DNA of 5,347 nucleotides from an uncultured Flavobacteriales bacterium. Lineage in GTDB: Bacteria > Bacteroidota > Bacteroidia > Flavobacteriales_D > Parvicellaceae. The stretch spans positions 1 to 5,347 of the forward strand of contig CALKFX010000114.1 in the NCBI GenBank assembly GCA_938084875.1, written 5' to 3'. Below the pieces are notes generated by a model. The model saw only the letters and a program-made list of their open reading frames with translations, was not told where the DNA came from and did no database searches. Position numbers and translations under genes: made by a program. Positions 1 to 5,347 of the stretch are shown here, one piece after another (position 1 is the first letter of the stretch; each line of letters begins with the position of its first letter).

Positions 1-255
1 TATACCCATAAGAACAGTTAGGGCAAAAGATAGATATACCGCCCACATTAAAGAATGAAATCCAACAAAGTAGTCAGAAACTAGAATACATGCAATTGGA
101 ATAAGTAGAGCCAGCTTTTTATCAGATAAATAAAACCCTGAAAACAATGCAACAGAAGCAATTGGAGAAAAATTAGGGATATTGGTTAATAAAATATTGG
201 ACAATGCTGTTACAATAATTAGGCTAAATATTAATATGTATTTGTTGCTCTTCAA
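1..255 (-). CDS. DUF6580 family membrane protein, N-terminal part
   Basis: The 5' end of a gene leaves the window at the left edge; 85 codons are visible. The translation starts MKSNKYILIFSLIIVTALSN, giving a first membrane helix at about residues 5-23. It continues with NIPNFSPIASVALFSGFYL (about 25-43) and a second hydrophobic stretch, LALLIPIACILVSDYFVGFH (about 48-67). The NFSPIA..ALF.G signature followed by a SD.F.GFH motif is typical of DUF6580, a family of small integral membrane proteins annotated as putative transport proteins and resembling ECF-transporter substrate-binding subunits. Family members run to roughly 170-190 residues, so about half is present. The start is taken as TTG at 253-255, because an in-frame TAA lies two codons upstream (259-261) and no ATG occurs before the family motif. 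No substrate can be inferred. Confidence 0.8.
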   Translation of the reverse strand, partial: MKSNKYILIFSLIIVTALSNILLTNIPNFSPIASVALFSGFYLSDKKLALLIPIACILVSDYFVGFHSLMWAVYLSFALTVLMGI

Positions 256-444
256 GGTTTATTTTTCTTCAAATTTAATTAAAAATTAGACATTTAATAT
301 AATGTTTAAAAATCATTTTTAAGTTCAAAACTGCATGAATTAAGTGAAATTAATTGAAGTAATTCATAATTCAATGTGGATAGAATATTTTTTGAACTCT
401 AAGACTTTGAATTTTTAAAAAGAAATTTACATAAAAATTAGAAG
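256..444. promoter_or_regulatory. Divergent intergenic spacer between DUF6580 and LON-domain genes
   Basis: This 189-bp, extremely AT-rich gap separates two divergently transcribed genes, so promoters for both should lie here. I found no convincing pair of Bacteroidota-type -33 (TTTG) and -7 (TAnnTTTG) elements in either direction. A perfect 8-bp inverted repeat (ATGAATTA at 335-342, TAATTCAT at 360-367, 17-nt spacer) is present, but in such AT-rich DNA it could be chance. No small ORF or RNA gene is supported. Confidence 0.4.
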
Positions 445-1044
445 ATGAAGAAAGGTGATTATCAGTACGGATTATTCCCTCTTAGAATATTTTTATTTCC
501 TGGCGAGCAAACAACTCTCCATATTTTTGAACCTAGATATTTACAATTAGTTACCGAGTGTCTAAGCAGTGGGGAGTACTTTGGAATTCCATACCAAGGT
601 AAAACGACTCTGAGTGAATTAGGTTCTTTGGTAAAAGTAGTTCAGATCTTAAAAAAATACGATAGTGGAGATTTAGATGTTTTAGTGGAGTGTAAGTCAA
701 ATTTTAAAATTCATCATTTTCAAAATAAAAACGAACATAAGCTATACCCTATTGGTTCGCTTTCAAAAATCAAGAAAAGTATTTTTAAGCCCTCTGAAGA
801 GTTAGAAAAATATGCTTCGGAATATTTAGCCCATTTGCTAGATAATTCTAAAGAATCTAAATCAGATGAATTAGTATCACTTAACAACTTAGTTAATTTG
901 GTAAATCTTTCTGATGATGATAAAATAAAATTTATCGGGTTTTCGGAACTTAAAAAAAATGAGTTCCTAATTAAGAAATTTAAATTCATGATGATTTTAC
1001 TATCTCAAGAGAAAATGGTAGATCAAAATTTCTATCTCAACTAA
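445..1044 (+). CDS. LON peptidase substrate-binding domain protein (stand-alone)
   Basis: This 199-residue cytoplasmic protein matches the N-terminal substrate-binding domain of Lon protease without the AAA+ ATPase or the Ser-Lys peptidase domain. Visible signatures are LFPLRIFLFPGE at 10-21, the hallmark HIFEPRY at 26-32, the G-S-L-V-KVVQI strand at about 60-68, and the YDSGDLDVLVECKSNFKI segment at 72-89. The C-terminal half (about 110-190) is charged and helical, as in other short LON-domain proteins of about 200 residues. Such proteins are widespread in Bacteroidota. Their role is not settled, and peptide or misfolded-protein binding is only inferred from homology to Lon. The ATG at 445 lies just ahead of the LFPL motif and fits the usual start; no strong ribosome binding site precedes it. 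Its 3' end overlaps the convergent glycosyltransferase by 8 bp. The gene is a single-gene unit on its strand. Confidence 0.92.
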   Translation: MKKGDYQYGLFPLRIFLFPGEQTTLHIFEPRYLQLVTECLSSGEYFGIPYQGKTTLSELGSLVKVVQILKKYDSGDLDVLVECKSNFKIHHFQNKNEHKLYPIGSLSKIKKSIFKPSEELEKYASEYLAHLLDNSKESKSDELVSLNNLVNLVNLSDDDKIKFIGFSELKKNEFLIKKFKFMMILLSQEKMVDQNFYLN

Positions 1045-2140
1045 AATTCTTATTCATAGCATTTAAAAGCAAGTCTTTCACTTTTAAAGCAGATATATCC
1101 CAAGAAAATTTCTCCGCTTGAAGAAGTGCTTTTTTAATTAGCTCTTGATTATTTCCCATTGCCTTTTCCATACCCATAGAAATACTATCTTCATTAAAAG
1201 GATCAACATAAATTACAGAATCCCCTCCAACTTCTGGAATACTTGTCAAATTACTAGTAACTACCGGAACTCCTGACAGCATCCCTTCTAATACAGGAAG
1301 ACCAAAGCCCTCGAAATACGAAACATATATTAATGCAGAGCTTGATGCAAGCCAGTTTGCTAATTCAGGACCTGACTTCCGGCCTAAAAATCTAACATTT
1401 TTTAAAAGCCCTTGTAGATTTAATTGGTTCTTCCACATATCAGTTCCTACAATAATAAAATCCATTCTATTAAAAGAATTAAACTTTTTAAATCCTCTTA
1501 GCATTCTCTCAATATTTTTTCTTTTATGTAAAGACCCTACATATATAAAATAGGGTCTATTGTTATTATTTTGCTCAATGAAAACTTTCTTTTGGTTGGT
1601 CTTTAAAGGCCTAAAAGCATTATTTCCGCCATTAAATATTACGTTGATTTTTTCAGAACTAATTCCATAATTTTCGACAATGTCTGTTTTTGAAAAATTC
1701 GAAACAGTAATTATTTTTTCTGCTTTTTGAGCAAATAATGGCATAAATTTTTGATAATACTTTAATACATTTTTAGGTAAATCTTCTGGATAATGTTCGA
1801 AATTCAAATCGTGAATTACCCCAATTTGAGAAATTTGTGTATTTAATGAAATAAATCCATCTGGTGAGAAAAAGAGATCTATTTTATACTTTTTAAAATT
1901 TCTTGGAAGGATATAATTAAACCAAATCCTAAATAAAATTGGATGTCGAGCAGGTGGATTGAGAATTATGTTAAAAACATTATCTCCTGAAATCAAAAAA
2001 TCAGTTTTTCTATCGTAAAAAAAGAAAAACCTATGTTTTGGCATCAATAAAATTAGCCTGCTTAGAATTTCAAAGCTATACCAGCCAATTCCTTCTAATT
2101 TTCCTTTTAATAAATGCCTTGCATTGATTCCAATATTCAT
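1037..2140 (-). CDS. Glycosyltransferase family 4 (GT-B fold, group 1)
   Basis: This 367-residue protein should transfer a sugar from an activated donor to a glycan or lipid acceptor at the cytoplasmic face of the membrane. The N-terminal Rossmann domain begins MNIGINARHL and carries the glycine loop EGIGWYS (16-22). Family-typical segments follow: VIHDLNFEHYPED (108-120), KIITVSNFSKTDI (142-154) and VIFNGGN (167-173). The C-terminal donor-binding domain opens with YVGSLHKRKN (200-209), whose basic residues normally contact the nucleotide diphosphate. It contains the retaining GT4 EX7E motif in EGFGLPVLE (E277 and E285), then SGVPVVTSN and SIPEVGGDS. No signal peptide or membrane helix is seen, and the length is normal. 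The pattern resembles mannosyl/rhamnosyl-type GT4 enzymes of polysaccharide synthesis, but neither donor nor acceptor can be deduced. ATG at 2140 is directly followed by the family start. The gene is divergent from the DUF3089 lipoprotein across 58 bp and is not in an obvious polysaccharide cluster within the window. Confidence 0.95.
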   Translation of the reverse strand: MNIGINARHLLKGKLEGIGWYSFEILSRLILLMPKHRFFFFYDRKTDFLISGDNVFNIILNPPARHPILFRIWFNYILPRNFKKYKIDLFFSPDGFISLNTQISQIGVIHDLNFEHYPEDLPKNVLKYYQKFMPLFAQKAEKIITVSNFSKTDIVENYGISSEKINVIFNGGNNAFRPLKTNQKKVFIEQNNNNRPYFIYVGSLHKRKNIERMLRGFKKFNSFNRMDFIIVGTDMWKNQLNLQGLLKNVRFLGRKSGPELANWLASSSALIYVSYFEGFGLPVLEGMLSGVPVVTSNLTSIPEVGGDSVIYVDPFNEDSISMGMEKAMGNNQELIKKALLQAEKFSWDISALKVKDLLLNAMNKNFS

Positions 2141-2198
2141 ATTTAAAATTGAGAAATAAAATCAAGTGTTAAATTATAAAAATAATAACTTAGTAGAC
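2141..2198. promoter_or_regulatory. Short divergent promoter region, glycosyltransferase / DUF3089 lipoprotein
   Basis: Only 58 bp separate the ATG of the glycosyltransferase from the preferred GTG start of the lipoprotein, so transcription signals for both directions must be packed here or extend into coding sequence. No Bacteroidota consensus -7 element is evident on either strand. The compactness makes shared regulation of the two flanking units plausible, but it is not demonstrated. Confidence 0.35.
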
Positions 2199-3224
2199 GT
2201 GAAAAAAATAACACTATTCTCAGTTTTTTTATTCGTTTTAAGTTCTTGTGCAAATAAAATTCCATTGACTTCTTTTGAGCAAGAAGTTCCCAAACCAGCT
2301 CCTGTTTACAACAATATAGACCATTGGGCTGCGCATCCTGATAAAAGTGATTATTCGGATATAAAACCAAAAAATCTTTTAAATGATACACTAAGTTTGG
2401 ACTCTGTAGATGTTTTTTATGTCTATCCAACTTTATATTTTGATGGCTTAGATTGGAATGCAGATTTTAACAATAAAAAATTAAATAAAAAGATTAAGCA
2501 TTTGGCACTTAAGAACCAAGCCTCAGTTTTTTCTGGTTTAGCAAAGATATATTCTCCTTACTACAGGCAAATGCATTTTCAAGGCTACAAGGATAATATA
2601 AATGGACTAAAAGCTTTTGATTTTGCTTATCAAGATGTTGAAAATGCCTTTAAATATTACCTAGAAAACTTCAATAATGGGAATAGAATTGTTTTGGCAG
2701 GTCACAGCCAAGGAACCCACCATTTACAAAAATTATTAAATGACTACATATTACTAAATGATTCTATTTTAAAAAAAATTAAACTCTGTTATTTTGTTGG
2801 GGATGTTTTCATTGAAAACTTTGCTATAGATGGCTTTCCTTTTTGTGAATCTCCAACCGATTTAAACTGCTATCTATCATGGAATTCTTTTCCCTATGGA
2901 ACATCATACACACATAAAAAGAGTGATTTTGTTTCAACAACCAATCCAATAACTTGGAGAAATAATGAAGCTGCGAGCCTATACAATATGCACAAAGGAA
3001 TTTTGTTTAATAATTATAAAATAATAAGAGGAGGCAATAAATTAAAGCAAGAAAAAATATTAAGTGCAAAAGTTAATAATGGGTTATTATGGGTTGAAAT
3101 AGAGAATTTTCCTCTTTTTAGTTTGTATAATAAATTTTTAAAAGGAAATTACCATGCTTTAGATTACAATTTATTTTGGATGAATATTCGTGAAAACTTT
3201 TACTTAAGAATGCATAAAAAATAA
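2199..3224 (+). CDS. DUF3089 alpha/beta-hydrolase lipoprotein
   Basis: A secreted, lipid-anchored hydrolase-like protein of 341 residues. The GTG at 2199 is preferred over the in-frame GTG at 2166 because it gives a compact lipoprotein signal: MKKITLFSVFLFVLSSC, with basic n-region, hydrophobic core and lipobox LSSC (acylated Cys17). The upstream start would add 11 uncharacteristic residues. The mature part shows DUF3089 features in order: VDVFYVYPTLYF (about 70-81), the nucleophile elbow GHSQG (Ser170), NPITWRN (about 249-255) and the C-terminal YHALDYNLFWMNIREN, whose His319 is the likely catalytic histidine. Which Asp completes the triad is not certain by eye. DUF3089 belongs to the alpha/beta hydrolase superfamily; esterase or lipase activity is an inference and no substrate is known. 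The gene is followed 2 nt later by a CrtO-like acyltransferase gene, so the two are probably co-transcribed. Confidence 0.92.
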   Translation: MKKITLFSVFLFVLSSCANKIPLTSFEQEVPKPAPVYNNIDHWAAHPDKSDYSDIKPKNLLNDTLSLDSVDVFYVYPTLYFDGLDWNADFNNKKLNKKIKHLALKNQASVFSGLAKIYSPYYRQMHFQGYKDNINGLKAFDFAYQDVENAFKYYLENFNNGNRIVLAGHSQGTHHLQKLLNDYILLNDSILKKIKLCYFVGDVFIENFAIDGFPFCESPTDLNCYLSWNSFPYGTSYTHKKSDFVSTTNPITWRNNEAASLYNMHKGILFNNYKIIRGGNKLKQEKILSAKVNNGLLWVEIENFPLFSLYNKFLKGNYHALDYNLFWMNIRENFYLRMHKK

Positions 3225-3226
3225 CC

Positions 3227-3802
3227 ATGTTTTACAAACTTAATTTTTATCAAAAAATAATTACTCTTTGCCTGTTGTATGCAATTGTTTTTTCAATGTC
3301 GTTTTACTTATTTAAGTTTTCTATTCAATCAATAACAACTTGGGAAATTATCTTGTTTAACTTTTTACAAGTATGGGATTTAATGTTGGTTGGATTTTTA
3401 TTTTTTCAAACATTTAAATATGTTAGAATGCCCAATAATTTTTATTTGCAAAGGAAATATGAAACCAAAAAATATTTTAAGTATTTAGGAGTCAATATAT
3501 TTAGACTTTTGCTTATAAATTCCTTTTTTAGATACCTAAACAATCGAGTTTATCTAAAAGGAAGGGCAAAAGATTATATTTTTACTTTTATTGAAGAAAC
3601 CAAACAATCTGAAACTTCTCATATTATTTCAGGGATATTTCCTTTGTCTATTCAGCTATTATATCTAAAATATGGACTAATTGAGAACTTTATATGGTTG
3701 AGTATTTTTAATGTTGTTTTCAACCTTTATCCTTTTTTATTGCAACGTATGAATAGGTTTAATATGCTTTCAAAATATCCTAATCTTTCTAAGGAAAATT
3801 AA
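3227..3802 (+). CDS. CrtO-like (glycosyl-diaponeurosporenoate) acyltransferase family membrane protein
   Basis: A 191-residue membrane protein with hydrophobic helices at about 8-30, 40-62 and 134-172. Its layout resembles the CrtO family named after glycosyl-4,4'-diaponeurosporenoate acyltransferase, which attaches a fatty acyl chain to a glycosylated carotenoid in Staphylococcus. Shared-looking elements are the central FYLQRKYETKKYFKYLGVN segment (72-90), EETKQSETSH (123-132) with an E-x-x-H pair (E129, H132), and the C-terminal helix ending NLYPFLLQRMNR (166-177), matching the family's N-x-x-P-x-x-x-Q-R-x-N-R pattern. The assignment is from motif memory without an alignment. Homologues in Bacteroidota are usually labelled hypothetical, and the real acceptor may be another glycolipid or carotenoid. 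The start ATG lies 2 nt after the stop of the DUF3089 gene, indicating translational coupling. The 3' end overlaps the convergent DUF983 gene by 4 bp. Confidence 0.65.
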   Translation: MFYKLNFYQKIITLCLLYAIVFSMSFYLFKFSIQSITTWEIILFNFLQVWDLMLVGFLFFQTFKYVRMPNNFYLQRKYETKKYFKYLGVNIFRLLLINSFFRYLNNRVYLKGRAKDYIFTFIEETKQSETSHIISGIFPLSIQLLYLKYGLIENFIWLSIFNVVFNLYPFLLQRMNRFNMLSKYPNLSKEN

Positions 3803-4164
3803 AATTTTTTAGAGTTATGTTTTACAAACATATGAATCCAAACTGATCTTGAGACTACTACAATATATGGTGTTAAAATTATTATGAAAACCAATATAAT
3901 ATAGATAATATCCTTCCAGTAAATAGTTGTAAACCAAAATAATAAATTAAAAATAATCAAAGAATTCAAAACTTGAAGTGCATAACTTACATAAGCAGCT
4001 CCCTGGTAGAATCCTGGCTCTAAAGAAAATTTCAAATTGCATTTAGAACACCTTTCATGCATTTTATTGAGTTCCCTTAATTTATAAGGGTTGCTATTTA
4101 CAAAAAGACTACCTTCTCTACAATTTGGGCATTTGAATTGGAAAATTGACCGTAGAAGAGTCAT
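3799..4164 (-). CDS. DUF983 zinc-ribbon membrane protein
   Basis: A small 121-residue membrane protein of unknown function. The N-terminal cytoplasmic-type zinc ribbon is formed by CPNC (Cys12, Cys15) and CSKC (Cys39, Cys42), the classic two-knuckle spacing. The family signature FSLEPGFYQGAAYVSYAL (46-63) follows, then two hydrophobic helices at about 60-80 and 86-104, and a short basic tail after SRSVWIHMF. This order is diagnostic of DUF983, whose members are about this long in Bacteroidota. Metal binding is inferred from the four cysteines and the biological role is not known. The ATG at 4162-4164 overlaps the TGA of the upstream SOUL gene in an ATGA arrangement, so it is the second gene of a translationally coupled pair. 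The stop overlaps the convergent acyltransferase-like gene by 4 bp, leaving no room for an independent terminator. Confidence 0.92.
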   Translation of the reverse strand: MTLLRSIFQFKCPNCREGSLFVNSNPYKLRELNKMHERCSKCNLKFSLEPGFYQGAAYVSYALQVLNSLIIFNLLFWFTTIYWKDIIYIILVFIIILTPYIVVVSRSVWIHMFVKHNSKKF

Positions 4165-4775
4165 TTTTTTTGTAGCATATTTTCAACCTCTAAAGCATTT
4201 ACCTCTACCCAAATTTCATTTTTTCGATTAATAAATTGGTAAGGAGGTTGATAAACTGCAATCATAAAATCATTATTGCATGTAATATTGTTTTCTTTAA
4301 GAACATTTAATAATTCTAAATGTTTAGCTGCACAATTTTTTTCATTGGCGAATCCGCTAAATTCCATTACTGCTACGCATTGATTTTTCACTGTTTCAAA
4401 AAATATTTTTTCTGTTTTGGGAGGGGGGAGATTATTTATTTCAAATTGGTTTGGCATAATAAATGAAAATGAAGATTTGTTACTCATATTGTATAAAACA
4501 GGTGAAGTCATTGCCATTTGAGTATTATCCTTATTACCTCCAAAAATATAGTTTGCCAAAACTGGAAAATTACTACTAGCAGAGTTCATATCGTAGGCCT
4601 TAGTGTTAACTGAGGCTTTGGTATAATTGTTATAGATTTTGAAGTCAACAGAGTGTATAGACCCTATAATTTCATTGGAAAGAGTTTCATATTTTTTGTT
4701 GTTAAGAGAACCATAAAATTGCCAAACTAAAAAAAGAATTAAAATTCCCAAAAATATATATAGTGTAGTTTTCAT
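4161..4775 (-). CDS. Membrane-anchored SOUL heme-binding-family protein
   Basis: A 204-residue protein with an N-terminal hydrophobic helix (about 4-20, TLYIFLGILILFLVWQF) that acts as a membrane anchor or uncleaved signal; no lipobox cysteine is present. The rest is a SOUL domain, the family of vertebrate SOUL and p22HBP heme-binding proteins. Key motifs are NFPVLANYIFGGN (69-81), QMAMTSPV (86-93), SFIMP (104-108), VAVMEFSG (134-141), AVYQPPYQ (173-180) and NEIWVEV (186-192). Heme or tetrapyrrole binding is known for animal members. In bacterial members it is assumed, and no heme ligand can be assigned here with confidence. The start ATG at 4773-4775 directly precedes the basic n-region. It is the first gene of a coupled pair with DUF983. 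A candidate promoter and a palindrome lie immediately upstream. Confidence 0.93.
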   Translation of the reverse strand: MKTTLYIFLGILILFLVWQFYGSLNNKKYETLSNEIIGSIHSVDFKIYNNYTKASVNTKAYDMNSASSNFPVLANYIFGGNKDNTQMAMTSPVLYNMSNKSSFSFIMPNQFEINNLPPPKTEKIFFETVKNQCVAVMEFSGFANEKNCAAKHLELLNVLKENNITCNNDFMIAVYQPPYQFINRKNEIWVEVNALEVENMLQKK

Positions 4776-4786
4776 TTATCGATAAA
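4775..4786. repeat. 12-bp perfect palindrome in divergent spacer
   Basis: TTTATCGATAAA is its own reverse complement. It overlaps the first base of the SOUL start codon and abuts the candidate -7 element. A dimeric regulator bound here would cover the SOUL transcription or translation start. Chance occurrence in AT-rich DNA cannot be excluded. Confidence 0.35.
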
Positions 4787-4794
4787 CAAATATA
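4787..4794 (-). promoter_or_regulatory. Candidate Bacteroidota -7 element for the SOUL-DUF983 pair
   Basis: On the minus strand the octamer TATATTTG exactly fits the Bacteroidota -7 consensus TAnnTTTG and points at the SOUL gene. It ends 11 bp before the ATG, which would give a very short leader. I see no matching TTTG -33 element at the normal distance, so this is a weak call. Confidence 0.3.
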
Positions 4795-4842
4795 CTAAAT
4801 TTATTAATTTTGTTTAATTTTATGAAGTAAATATTAAACAAA

Positions 4843-5347
4843 ATGTTTGTAGGTATTGATGGATATATAGATGGTTGGTGTTGTTGTGTACTTCAAAATG
4901 GCATTAAAATTGAGCTGCATAAAACCTTGCAAGATCTATATAAAAAAATTGGAATTAATAATCTGACTTTAATTGATATGCCTGTAGGTCTTTCCTCTGT
5001 AAATATCGAAAGAAAAATTGATTTTAAATTAAGGTCCTATTTGCCTAAAAATAAGAAAAGTAGTGTATTTACAGCTCCATGCAGAAAAGCTGTATCAAGT
5101 AGCAATTATGATTCTGCTAAAAAAATAAATCAAACAATTACTAACAGAAGTATTTCTATTCAGTCTTGGAATATTTGTAAAAAAATTAAGGAGTTGGATG
5201 AATTTTTAAGGCTACCAAAATCAAACATAGTATTAATTAAAGAGTCTCACCCAGAGTTTTGTTTTATAAATCTAAATAATAACAATCCGGTAATTCATAG
5301 CAAAAAAACAAAAGAGGGTTACCTAGAAAGATTATCTATATTGAAAA
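4843..5347 (+). CDS. DUF429 family protein (predicted RNase H-like fold), N-terminal part
   Basis: An open frame starts at ATG 4843 and runs off the right edge without a stop; 168 codons are visible. Motifs in order match DUF429: the N-terminal strand FVGIDGYIDGW (2-12; family GVDGxxxGW), LIDMPVGL (43-50) with Asp45, the R-x-x-D pair (R57, D60), KKSSVFTAPCR (71-81), ISIQSWNICKKIKELD (104-119), ESHPEFCF (134-141), and SKKTKEGYLERLSIL (153-167). The family is predicted to have an RNase H-like fold, with the acidic residues (Asp6, Asp45, Glu134/Glu138) as candidate metal ligands. Nuclease activity is a prediction and the cellular role is unknown. Full-length members have about 220-250 residues, so some 50-80 are missing. 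An unusual Cys13-Cys14-Cys15 run follows the first motif. The gene is divergent from SOUL across 67 bp, and an AAACA/TGTTT inverted repeat (4836-4848) spans the start codon. Confidence 0.88.
   Translation, partial: MFVGIDGYIDGWCCCVLQNGIKIELHKTLQDLYKKIGINNLTLIDMPVGLSSVNIERKIDFKLRSYLPKNKKSSVFTAPCRKAVSSSNYDSAKKINQTITNRSISIQSWNICKKIKELDEFLRLPKSNIVLIKESHPEFCFINLNNNNPVIHSKKTKEGYLERLSILK

Noticed and set aside
270..277. Minus-strand TAAATTTG matching the -7 consensus TAnnTTTG upstream of the DUF6580 start
   Set aside because: There is no TTTG -33 partner at a normal distance and the implied leader would be about 8 nt; in AT-rich DNA the match is weak evidence.
335..367. 8-bp inverted repeat with 17-nt spacer as an RNA structure or terminator
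   Set aside because: The stem is almost entirely A/T, no U-tract follows, and it lies between divergent starts where no terminator is expected.
386..409. TTTG-containing stretches upstream of the LON-domain gene as a promoter
   Set aside because: The spacing inside the candidate -7 elements is wrong (TA and TTTG separated by three or four bases), so no consensus element can be called.
720..989. 89-codon open frame on the minus strand inside the LON-domain gene
   Set aside because: It lies wholly within a well-supported gene on the other strand and its translation is Ser/Phe-rich with no family motif.
2143..2430. 95-codon open frame on the minus strand upstream of the glycosyltransferase
   Set aside because: It overlaps the lipoprotein signal peptide and mature N-terminus on the opposite strand, and its translation resembles no family; it is an antisense shadow.
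1..5347. Defence system, CRISPR array, mobile element or phage gene
   Set aside because: No repeat array, transposase, integrase, toxin-antitoxin or nuclease-effector signature is visible; the DUF429 protein alone is not evidence of a defence system.

Overview
The window is AT-rich, densely packed DNA that looks like the chromosome of a Bacteroidota bacterium, most likely a free-living Cytophagales or Flavobacteriales lineage. The case rests on strong A/T bias in codons and spacers, the absence of clear Shine-Dalgarno sequences before most starts, and a set of families that is ordinary for this phylum (DUF6580, stand-alone LON substrate-binding domain, DUF3089 lipoprotein, DUF983, SOUL, DUF429). 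The genus cannot be named from the sequence alone. There is no RNA gene, insertion sequence, CRISPR array or phage gene.

Layout, left to right. (1) The start of a DUF6580 membrane protein on the minus strand runs off the left edge (1-255). (2) A 189-bp divergent spacer follows. (3) A LON substrate-binding-domain protein lies on plus (445-1044). (4) A GT4-type glycosyltransferase on minus (1037-2140) converges on it, and their 3' ends overlap by 8 bp. (5) A 58-bp divergent spacer leads to a two-gene plus-strand unit: a DUF3089 alpha/beta-hydrolase lipoprotein (2199-3224) and, 2 nt later, a membrane protein resembling the CrtO acyltransferase family (3227-3802). (6) A two-gene minus-strand unit converges on this with a 4-bp overlap: a membrane-anchored SOUL-domain protein (4161-4775) followed by a DUF983 zinc-ribbon membrane protein (3799-4164), joined by an ATGA stop/start overlap. 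(7) A 67-bp divergent spacer holds a 12-bp palindrome and a possible promoter element. (8) The start of a DUF429 protein on plus runs off the right edge (4843-5347).

Most genes are probably independent housekeeping or envelope functions. The most suggestive grouping is in the middle: a glycosyltransferase divergent from a secreted lipid-anchored hydrolase that is tightly coupled to a CrtO-like acyltransferase. This could be a small envelope glycolipid or acyl-glycoside tailoring locus, but that is inference from neighbourhood. I see no compelling evidence for a wholly new system.
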